Shown here: piece by piece, positions 45,078-52,001 of the stretch
Layout of the letters: every line of letters begins with the position of its first letter
Position numbering within the stretch: the stretch's first letter is position 1
Assembly (NCBI RefSeq): GCF_003258295.1
Contig: NZ_QKYN01000028.1
Coordinates: 43,250 to 107,249 of the forward strand
Direction of reading: 5' to 3'
Source of the DNA: Streptacidiphilus pinicola
Lineage (GTDB): Bacteria > Actinomycetota > Actinomycetes > Streptomycetales > Streptomycetaceae
Length of the DNA: 64,000 nt
Translations under genes and position numbers: made by a program
Notes under the pieces: generated by a model
Databases searched by the model: none
What the model was told of the DNA's origin: nothing
The model's input: the letters and a program-made list of their open reading frames with translations, nothing else

Positions 45078-46112
45078 ATGCGAAAGAGGAGCCACAGACG
45101 CCTTTTCGGGACGTCCCTTGCCGCAGGAGTCCTGGCGGCCGGGCTGGCACTGACCGGCTGCTCGGCGTCGAGCGGGAGCTCGAACGGCGCGGCGGCGGGC
45201 GGCCAGGCGAGGAGCGGCGCAGGGGTGGGCGTCCAGCCCCGCGGCGGCAGCGCCGGCAGCGCGCCCAGCCCCGCGCCGTCGGCTTCGTCCGCGCCGTCCG
45301 GGACGCCGAACGCCGGGGCGGCGGACCGGTCGGTCATCTACAGCGGTGAGATCCAGCTGCGCTCGGCGCGCGTCGACGCGGCGGTCCAGCAGGCACAGGC
45401 CGTGGTCCAGGCCGTCGGCGGCTACATCGACTCCGAGCAGGTCGGCGACGCCGCCTCCATGCCGTGGAACGTCGGCGTGGCCGCCCCGTCCACGAACCCC
45501 GACGGCTCGACGCCACCCCCGTCGCAGGCGCTGCCGCTCGCTCCCCCGCCCGACGCGTCCGGCGAGGCGGCGATCATGCAGCTGCGGATCCCCTCCGCGT
45601 CCTACGACGCGGTCTTCACCCAGCTCGGCACGCTCGGCACGGTCCTGGCCCGCGAGCGCGCCAGCCAGGACGTCACCGAGCAGGTCGTCGACCTCGACGC
45701 CCGCATCACCAGCGAGAAGGCGAGCCTGGACCGGCTCGACGCACTGATGCGGCAGGCGGGTTCCCTGAACGACATGCTCACCCTGGAACAGGCGGTCACC
45801 CAGCGGGAGTCCGACCTCAACTCACTCGAGTCCCAGGAGGCGTCCCTGCGCGGGCAGGTGGCGATGTCGACCGTGACGGTTGAGTTCTTCCAGACCGCGG
45901 CCCCGCCCGCGCCCAAGCCCAAGCCCTCCGGCGCGTGGGGCTCCGCCGGCCACGCGCTCGCCGCCGGCTGGCACGGCCTGTACCTGGTCGGCCGCGGCCT
46001 GCTGGTCGTGGTGTCGGCCAGCTTGCCGTTCCTGGTGCTGCTCGCCGTACTCGGCTACGCCCTCTACCGCTACCTGCGGAGGAACCGGAAAGACGAGGCG
46101 AACGAGGACTGA
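45078..46112 (+). CDS. DUF4349 lipoprotein
   Basis: 344 residues. A lipoprotein signal (RRLFGTSLAAGVLAAGLALTGC, Cys28) is followed by a Ser/Gly/Ala/Pro-rich spacer to about residue 80 and a DUF4349 domain. In the domain, RSVIYSGEIQLRSARVDAAV leads to a long coiled-coil (about 210-265: ERASQDVTEQVVDLDARITS through QESDLNSLESQEASLRGQV). A C-terminal membrane helix (VVVSASLPFLVLLAVLGYAL) and a basic end follow. It is anchored at both ends, an unusual topology for a lipoprotein. Function unknown. It is divergent from hemG, perhaps sharing a promoter region. Confidence 0.88.
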   Translation: MRKRSHRRLFGTSLAAGVLAAGLALTGCSASSGSSNGAAAGGQARSGAGVGVQPRGGSAGSAPSPAPSASSAPSGTPNAGAADRSVIYSGEIQLRSARVDAAVQQAQAVVQAVGGYIDSEQVGDAASMPWNVGVAAPSTNPDGSTPPPSQALPLAPPPDASGEAAIMQLRIPSASYDAVFTQLGTLGTVLARERASQDVTEQVVDLDARITSEKASLDRLDALMRQAGSLNDMLTLEQAVTQRESDLNSLESQEASLRGQVAMSTVTVEFFQTAAPPAPKPKPSGAWGSAGHALAAGWHGLYLVGRGLLVVVSASLPFLVLLAVLGYALYRYLRRNRKDEANED

Positions 46113-46142
46113 CACAGGGGGCGCGAGGCTCTGCCAATGATG

Positions 46143-46197
46143 CGGCTCCGCCGCGTGGGCGCGACCATCCCCCGGCCTTCGGCCGGGGGATGGTCGC
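46143..46197. terminator. Long hairpin terminator between DUF4349 and hemE, with shared repeat
   Basis: GCGACCATCCCCCGGCC (46161-46177) pairs perfectly over 17 bp with 46181-46197; the TTC loop with closing G makes a C(TTCG)G-type tetraloop. Immediately left, 46143-46163 repeats the 21 bases found at 32877-32897. It is a bidirectional terminator candidate between convergent genes. Confidence 0.88.
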
Positions 46198-46257
46198 ACA
46201 TCGGCAGCGCCCCGCGCCCCTGGATGGTGCAACCAGCTGCGGGAGCGTGAGCGGCGG

Positions 46258-47328
46258 CTACCGCTGCGTCCGCTCGTGCACGTATGCCGTGAGACGGGTG
46301 AGGGCGTCCGGGTCCGTGGTCGGGTGGACGCCGTGGCCGAGGTTGAAGACGTGGCCGCGGCCGGAGGCCTTCGCCGAGGCGAGGACCTCGTCCGTCTTCG
46401 CGCGGACCGCGGACTCCGGGGCGAACAGGACCGTCGGGTCCAGGTTGCCCTGGAGCGCCTTGCCGGGGGCGACCCGGCGGGACGCCTCCTCCAGCGGGAC
46501 GCGCCAGTCGACGCCGACCACGTCCGCGCCCGCCTCGCCCAGGAGGCCCAGCAGTTCGCCCGTGCCCACGCCGAAGTGGATCCGCGGGACGCCGTAGGAG
46601 GCGACCTCCGCGAAGACCTTCTGCGAGGCCGGCATCACCGAGCGGCGGTAGTCGTCCGGCGCCAGCCCGCCCGCCCAGGAGTCGAAGAGCTGCACGGCCG
46701 AGGCGCCGGCCTCGATCTGGACCTTCAGGAAGCCCGCCGTGATGACCGCGAGGCGGTCGATCAGCTCGGCCCAGAGCTCCGGGTCGCCGTACATCATCGC
46801 CTTGGTGTTCTCGTACGTGCGCGACGGGCCGCCCTCGACGAGGTAGCTGGCCAGCGTGTACGGCGCGCCGGCGAAGCCGAGCAGCGGGGTCGCGCCGAGC
46901 TCGGCGACCAGCAGGCCGATGGCCTCGGTGACATAGGGGACGTCGTCGGGCTCCAGCGGGCGCAGCTGCGCGAGGTCCTCGCGGGTGCGCACGGGGTGGG
47001 CGATGACGGGGCCGACGCCGGGCTTGATGTCGAGGTCGACGCCGATGGCCTTGAGCGGCACCACAATGTCGCTGTAGTAGACCGCCGCGTCCACGCCGTG
47101 CCGGCGGACCGGCTGCAGGGTGATCTCCTTGACCAGCTCCGGCATCATGCAGGAGTCCAGCATCGCGATGCCCTCGCGCACCTTGCGGAACTCCGGCAGC
47201 GAACGACCCGCCTGGCGCATGAACCAGACAGGGGTGTGCGGAACCTCCTCCCCACGGCAGGCGCGCATGAACGCGGATTCGTACGTGGGGCTGCTCTGGC
47301 CGATCGGGCCGCTCTCGCTCTGGGTCAC
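46258..47328 (-). CDS. hemE: Uroporphyrinogen decarboxylase
   Basis: 356 residues. It decarboxylates uroporphyrinogen III to coproporphyrinogen III, the substrate of the HemG encoded 1.3 kb away. Active-site motifs are WFMRQAGRSLPEFR, with the substrate-carboxylate Arg, and LFDSWAGGL; other conserved stretches are GFAGAPYTLASYLVEG and NLGHGVHPTTDPD. The start is GTG 47328 (VTQSESGPIGQSSPTYESAF); a longer frame to 47553 would overlap the divergent DUF3000 gene. It is separated from hemG-hemQ by the DUF4349 gene on the other strand. Confidence 0.96.
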   Translation of the reverse strand: MTQSESGPIGQSSPTYESAFMRACRGEEVPHTPVWFMRQAGRSLPEFRKVREGIAMLDSCMMPELVKEITLQPVRRHGVDAAVYYSDIVVPLKAIGVDLDIKPGVGPVIAHPVRTREDLAQLRPLEPDDVPYVTEAIGLLVAELGATPLLGFAGAPYTLASYLVEGGPSRTYENTKAMMYGDPELWAELIDRLAVITAGFLKVQIEAGASAVQLFDSWAGGLAPDDYRRSVMPASQKVFAEVASYGVPRIHFGVGTGELLGLLGEAGADVVGVDWRVPLEEASRRVAPGKALQGNLDPTVLFAPESAVRAKTDEVLASAKASGRGHVFNLGHGVHPTTDPDALTRLTAYVHERTQR

Positions 47329-47410
47329 CCTGAAATCTTCGCACGCTCGAAGCGGGCCTCTTCCGTGGTGTCTGCGCTGCGCGGGAGGGCCGGGCGCATA
47401 GTCTTCCGGC

Positions 47411-48118
47411 ATGGCTGGGGTGAGCGGCGGAAAGCCGAGGTACGAGGGCGGTTCCGGGTTCGGTGACGGGGCGTCGGGGGAGCCGGCTCTGCCCGAGGCG
47501 TTCCGTGCCGCCGTCGCCGACCTGCTCGGCACCCGGCTGCGGCCGGAGATCACGCTCGGGGAGACCCCGGCGCCCCGCCGGCTCGCGCCCTACGCGCACG
47601 CGCTGACCGCGACCGTCGAGGTCGACGGCGAGGAGCTCGCCGACGGCCGGCTGGTGCTGCTGCACGACCCCTCCGGGCACGAGGCGTGGCGGGGCGAGTT
47701 CCGGCTGGTCTCGCTCGCGCAGGCCGATCTGGAGCGCGAGATCGCGGACGACCCGCTGCTGGCCGAGGTCGGCTGGTCCTGGCTGACGGACGCGCTGGAG
47801 CAGTTCGGCTGCGCCTACGTCGAACCGGGCGGCACCGTCTCGCGTGCGTACTCGCAGTACTTCGGCGCGATGGCGGAGCGCCCGTCCAGCACGGAGATCG
47901 AGATCCGCGCGTCCTGGACGCCGGTTCCGCGCGGTGACGGCTCGCTCGACCTCGGCACGCACCTGCGTGCGTGGGGCGAGCTGCTGTGCCAGTGCGCGGG
48001 TCTGCCCCCGTCACCGCTGCCGCTGCCCGCGCCGGGCGCCCCGTCACCGTCCACCGCGGCCCAGACGAGCAGCGTCGTGCCCATGCCGACGCGCCGCCAG
48101 CCGCGCGGCGGTGTGTGA
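47411..48118 (+). CDS. DUF3000 family protein
   Basis: 235 residues, soluble. The domain spans about 28-200: LPEAFRAAVADLLG, ETPAPRRLAPYAHALTATV, LLHDPSGHEAWRGEFRLVS, and a stretch including EVGWSWLTDALEQFG and RAYSQYFGAM. The Pro/Ser-rich C-terminal tail is variable. It is an actinobacterial core gene of unknown function next to hemE in many genomes. A TAGTCT hexamer (47399-47404) ends six bases before its ATG, suggesting a leaderless transcript. Confidence 0.9.
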   Translation: MAGVSGGKPRYEGGSGFGDGASGEPALPEAFRAAVADLLGTRLRPEITLGETPAPRRLAPYAHALTATVEVDGEELADGRLVLLHDPSGHEAWRGEFRLVSLAQADLEREIADDPLLAEVGWSWLTDALEQFGCAYVEPGGTVSRAYSQYFGAMAERPSSTEIEIRASWTPVPRGDGSLDLGTHLRAWGELLCQCAGLPPSPLPLPAPGAPSPSTAAQTSSVVPMPTRRQPRGGV

Positions 48119-48389
48119 GCTGCGACGCGGGTTTCTCCTGTCCCATCAGGTGAAGGTTCGTCAGCTTCGGCGTACGCTGGGGTATCCGATTTCGGACATT
48201 TGGGTCACATGTTCGGCGTGTCGACCGCTTTTGATCACTTACGGGTGACTTAGGCTCACTCAAGCTGAACAAAATATCCGAACTGCCCGATTTGCCCCTC
48301 ACTCAATCGTGATCATTCGCTAAAGCCGGGCAGCGATGGTGCCGAAGCAGACAGTGACCCTCTTCCCGGCACCTCATACAGGAGGCCTG

Positions 48390-49112
48390 GTGTCCGTTCT
48401 CCTTGAGCACCCCGCAAACATGGTCGCCTACCGTCCGACGAAGCCCACCGCCATGGTGGTCATCGCGGACCCGCGCGTTCGCTCCACGGTCACCCGGCAT
48501 CTCTGGGCCCTTGGCGTGCGCGACGTGATCGAGGCCTCCTCTCTCGCCGAGGCCCGGCCGCGTGTGGGCACCCCCCGAGACATCTGCGTCGCCGACGTCC
48601 ACCTCCCCGACGGCTCCGGGCTCGCCATCCTGGCCGAGACCCGCGCAGCGGGCTGGCCGAACGGCTTGGCGCTCTCCGCGGCCGACGACATCGGCGCGGT
48701 CCGCAGTGCGCTTGCCAGCGGCGTGAAGGGCTACGTCGTGACCGGCACCCGTGTCGGCAACGGCGTCCCGCAGCGTCCCGGCATGGGCGGCGTCCCCGCG
48801 CTCCGTCCCGGCCTCCCCTCGGCCGCGTCCCACCTGCGCCGTCCCGGCATGCAACTCCCCCCTGGCGCGCCGGGCGCGCAGCCGACGACGCCGGGCCAGC
48901 CGGCGCCCCAGGCGTACCGCGAGCTCTCCGGCCGCGAGGTCGAGGTGCTGCGGCTCGTCGCCGAGGGCCAGTCGAACAAGGCGATCGGCGTCGCCATGGG
49001 CCTCTCCGCACTGACGGTCAAGTCCCACCTGGCCCGCATCGCCCGCAAGCTCGGCACGGGTGACCGCGCGGGCATGGTCGCTGTCGCTCTACGCACGGGG
49101 ATCATCCACTAG
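48390..49112 (+). CDS. LuxR/NarL-type response regulator
   Basis: 240 residues from GTG 48390, directly after GGAGG. The receiver domain (about 18-120) keeps the phospho-acceptor Asp69 (CVADVHLPDG), but the acidic pair is reduced to IADPR, so phosphorylation may be altered. A Gly/Pro/Arg-rich linker (about 125-178) leads to a LuxR HTH (LSGREVEVLRLVAEGQSNKA, then VKSHLARIARKL). No kinase is adjacent, so it is an orphan regulator conserved in Streptomyces at this locus. A roughly 270-base AT-richer upstream region indicates complex control. Confidence 0.9.
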   Translation: MSVLLEHPANMVAYRPTKPTAMVVIADPRVRSTVTRHLWALGVRDVIEASSLAEARPRVGTPRDICVADVHLPDGSGLAILAETRAAGWPNGLALSAADDIGAVRSALASGVKGYVVTGTRVGNGVPQRPGMGGVPALRPGLPSAASHLRRPGMQLPPGAPGAQPTTPGQPAPQAYRELSGREVEVLRLVAEGQSNKAIGVAMGLSALTVKSHLARIARKLGTGDRAGMVAVALRTGIIH

Positions 49113-49142
49113 GGGTCCCGAGGGAACGTTTCAGCGCGCCGT

Positions 49143-49248
49143 CAGGGGCGCGGGGAACTGCGCGAGAAACCAACGGCGTGCGGATGGCCCTGCTCGATCG
49201 GGGCTCAACCGCACAGCGTGGCCTGTCGCGCAGTTCCTCGCGCCCCTG
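49143..49248. repeat. Palindromic intergenic repeat, copy A
   Basis: Arms 49143-49165 and 49226-49248 match at 22 of 23 positions as an inverted repeat, separated by 60 bases. The interior (GGCCCTGCTCGATC) is shared, on the opposite strand, with copy B at 56718-56863. The copy lies between the LuxR and exonuclease genes. Confidence 0.8.
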
Positions 49249-49317
49249 GTTGTGCGACGTCCCTCTCTGCATACGTCAGCAAGAGCATCCAGCTCCTACG
49301 GGCGTAGTCTTTAGCTC

Positions 49318-50619
49318 GTGACCGACGCCCGTGAAGACGCCATCGACAGAGTCAGCAGCGATGCCCCCGGGCAAGAGGTCCACGCGGTTCCCCTGCTTGA
49401 GCCCAGTGAGGGCATTCCGCCCGTCATCGCGGATGCCGACGCGCTCGACGCGGTCGTGCGGAGGTTCGCGCGGGGGCACGGGCCCGTCGCGATCGACGCC
49501 GAGCGGGCGTCGGGGTACCGGTACGGGCAGCGGGCCTACCTCGTGCAGCTGCGGCGCGAAGGCGCCGGCAGCACGTTGATCGACCCCGTCGCCTGCCCGG
49601 ACCTGTCCGCGCTCGGAAGCGTGCTCGCCGACACGGAGTGGGTGCTGCACGCGGCCAACCAGGACCTGCCGTGCCTCGCGGAGCTGGGCATGCGACCCAC
49701 GCGCCTCTTCGACACCGAGCTCGCCGGGCGTCTCGCGGGCTTCCCCCGCGTCGGCCTCGGCCCGATGGTGGAGAACGTGCTCGGACTGAGCCTGGAGAAG
49801 GGGCACTCCGCCGTCGACTGGTCGACGCGTCCGCTCCCCGAGCCCTGGCTGCGCTACGCGGCGCTCGACGTGGAGGTGCTGGTCGAGCTGCGCGACGCGC
49901 TCGAACAGGAGCTGAGCGAGCAGGGCAAGCTCGAGTGGGGGCAGCAGGAGTTCGCCGCGATCGTCGCCGCTCCCCCGCCCGCCCCGCGGGTGGACCCGTG
50001 GCGGCGGACGTCCGGCGTGCACAAGATCCGTCGGCGCCGCCAGCTGGCGGCGGTGCGGGAGCTGTGGCAGGTGCGGGACCGGCTGGCGCGCGAGCGCGAC
50101 GTCTCGCCGGGGCGGGTGCTCTCCGACGCCGCGATCGTCGCGGCCGCGCTCGCGATGCCGCCGAACGTGCCCGCGTTGCAGGCGGTGCCCGGCTTCGGAC
50201 CGCGCGTGCACCGACGCGCGCTGGAACAGTGGATAGCCGCGATCGACGTCGCCCGCGCGCTGCCGGAGGCACAACTGCCGCCGGCCACCGCCGCACACGA
50301 CGGCCCGCCGCCGCCCCGGGCGTGGGCGGACAAGGACCCGCTCGCGGCCGCCCGGCTCTCCGGCGCCCGCGCCGCCGTGACCTCGCTGGCGGAGCACCTG
50401 CACCTGCCGCAGGAGAACCTGGTCACCCCCGAACTGGTGCGACGTCTCGCCTGGGCGCCGCCGCACCGCGTCACCGCCGACTCGGTCGCGGACGCCCTCG
50501 CCCTGCTCGGCGCGCGCCCCTGGCAGGTGGCGCAGGTCTCCCCGGTGATCGCCACCGCCTTCGCGACCGCGAAGGTCAGCCCGAACGGCGACTCGCCGAG
50601 CGGCTCCGCCCGGGAGTGA
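49318..50619 (+). CDS. rnd: RNase D-like 3'-5' exonuclease with HRDC domain
   Basis: 433 residues. The DEDDy exonuclease sites are D60/E62 (AIDAERASGYRYG), the HAANQDLPCLAELG block and the terminal YAALDVEVL with the catalytic Tyr/Asp. An HRDC domain (about 235-310: RQLAAVRELWQVRDRLARER, SDAAIVAAALAMP) follows, and a third helical segment ends the protein. Family members trim tRNA or other RNA 3' ends. The GTG start is seven bases after TAGTCT (49305-49310), suggesting a leaderless mRNA. Confidence 0.92.
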   Translation: MTDAREDAIDRVSSDAPGQEVHAVPLLEPSEGIPPVIADADALDAVVRRFARGHGPVAIDAERASGYRYGQRAYLVQLRREGAGSTLIDPVACPDLSALGSVLADTEWVLHAANQDLPCLAELGMRPTRLFDTELAGRLAGFPRVGLGPMVENVLGLSLEKGHSAVDWSTRPLPEPWLRYAALDVEVLVELRDALEQELSEQGKLEWGQQEFAAIVAAPPPAPRVDPWRRTSGVHKIRRRRQLAAVRELWQVRDRLARERDVSPGRVLSDAAIVAAALAMPPNVPALQAVPGFGPRVHRRALEQWIAAIDVARALPEAQLPPATAAHDGPPPPRAWADKDPLAAARLSGARAAVTSLAEHLHLPQENLVTPELVRRLAWAPPHRVTADSVADALALLGARPWQVAQVSPVIATAFATAKVSPNGDSPSGSARE

Positions 50620-50642
50620 CCCAGAGCTCATCCTCCCCCTCC

Positions 50643-50671
50643 TTGGCGCGTTGGTTACCGGCGGGTAGCAT
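50643..50671 (+). promoter_or_regulatory. Promoter and operator of fadA-fadB
   Basis: TTGGCG (50643-50648), 17 bases, then TAGCAT (50666-50671) forms a good promoter 107 bases before the fadA start. The inverted repeat TACC-GGCG-GGTA (50656-50667) overlaps the first bases of the -10, the right place for a repressor such as a TetR-type fatty-acid regulator. The regulator is not identified here. Confidence 0.6.
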
Positions 50672-50777
50672 CACTGTCGGGACGTGCAGTCGCGAGCCGT
50701 TGTCGCCGTCGACTGCCTCCGTTCCCCAGTGACCACACCGTGCCCGCCGCGAACGGGCGCTTGGGAGGAGAGCCATA

Positions 50778-52001
50778 GTGCCTCGTACCGCGAGGGACGT
50801 CGTCTTCGTCGACGGCGTCCGCACCCCCTTCGGCAAGGCCGGCCCCAAGGGCATCTACGCCGAGACCCGCGCCGACGACCTGGTGATCAAGGCGATCCGG
50901 GAGCTCATGCGCCGGAACCCCAACCTGGACCCGGCCCTCGTGGACGAGGTCGCGATCGCCGCCACCACCCAGATCGGCGACCAGGGCCTGACCCTGGGCC
51001 GCTCGGCGGCGCTGCTGGCGGGCCTGCCCAAGTCCGTTCCGGGCTACTCCATCGACCGCATGTGCGCCGGCGCGATGACCGCCGTGACGTCCGTGGCCGG
51101 TGGCATCGCCTTCGGCGCCTACGACATCGCCCTCGCCGGCGGCGTCGAGCACATGGGCCGTCACCCAATGGGTGAGGGCGTCGACCCGAACCCCCGCTTC
51201 CTCTCCGAGAAGCTGGTCGACGAGTCCGCCCTGTTCATGGGCATGACCGCGGAGAACCTGCACGACCGGTTCCCGCACCTGACCAAGGAGCGCTGCGACG
51301 CCTACGCCGTCCGCAGCCAGGAGAAGGCCGCCAAGGCCTACGCCGACAACAACATCCAGCCCGACCTGGTGCCGGTGGCCATCCGCCGCACCGACCCGGC
51401 GGGCGGCGAGACCGGCTGGGGCCTGGCCACCGCCGACGAGCCGATGCGCCCGGGCACCACGCTGGAGTCGCTGACGGGCCTCAAGACCCCGTTCCGCCCG
51501 CACGGCCGGATCACCGCCGGTAACGCGGCCGGTCTGAACGACGGCGCCACCGCCTCCCTGATCGCCGCCGAGGACGTCGCGCGCGAGCTGGGCCTGCCGG
51601 TCAAGATGCGCATGGTCTCCTACGCCTTCGTCGGCGTGGAGCCCGAGGTCATGGGTATCGGCCCGGTTCCGGCGACCGAGAAGGCGCTGGCCAAGGCCGG
51701 TCTGACGATCGACGACATCGGCGCGTTCGAGATCAACGAGGCCTTCGCCATCCAGGTCCTGTCGATGCTGGACCACTTCGGCATCGCGGACGACGACGAG
51801 CGGGTCAACCCGTTCGGCGGCGCGATCGCCTTCGGCCACCCGCTGGCCTCCTCCGGCGTGCGTCTGATGACGCAGCTGGCCCGCCGCTTCGAGCAGCGTC
51901 CGGACGTCCGTTACGGCCTCACCTCCATGTGCATCGGCATGGGCATGGGCGCGACGGTCATCTGGGAGAACCCGCACTTCGACGGTAACGGGAGCAAGTG
52001 A
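50778..52001 (+). CDS. fadA: Acetyl-CoA acyltransferase (thiolase), beta-oxidation
   Basis: 407 residues. The thiolase nucleophile is Cys96 in SIDRMCAGAM, and the second catalytic pair is in the C-terminal NPFGGAIAFGHPLASSG and SMCIGMGMGATVI motifs (His and Cys). It cleaves 3-ketoacyl-CoA with CoA in beta-oxidation. GTG start with GGAGGAG upstream. The stop codon overlaps the ATG of the fadB-type gene by one base (TGATG), so the products are made together, as in the bacterial trifunctional enzyme. Confidence 0.96.
   Translation: MPRTARDVVFVDGVRTPFGKAGPKGIYAETRADDLVIKAIRELMRRNPNLDPALVDEVAIAATTQIGDQGLTLGRSAALLAGLPKSVPGYSIDRMCAGAMTAVTSVAGGIAFGAYDIALAGGVEHMGRHPMGEGVDPNPRFLSEKLVDESALFMGMTAENLHDRFPHLTKERCDAYAVRSQEKAAKAYADNNIQPDLVPVAIRRTDPAGGETGWGLATADEPMRPGTTLESLTGLKTPFRPHGRITAGNAAGLNDGATASLIAAEDVARELGLPVKMRMVSYAFVGVEPEVMGIGPVPATEKALAKAGLTIDDIGAFEINEAFAIQVLSMLDHFGIADDDERVNPFGGAIAFGHPLASSGVRLMTQLARRFEQRPDVRYGLTSMCIGMGMGATVIWENPHFDGNGSK

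Noticed and set aside
49318..49390. Leaderless call used to argue horizontal transfer of the exonuclease
   Set aside because: Leaderless starts occur at several core genes in this window, and the gene's codon use equals its neighbours.
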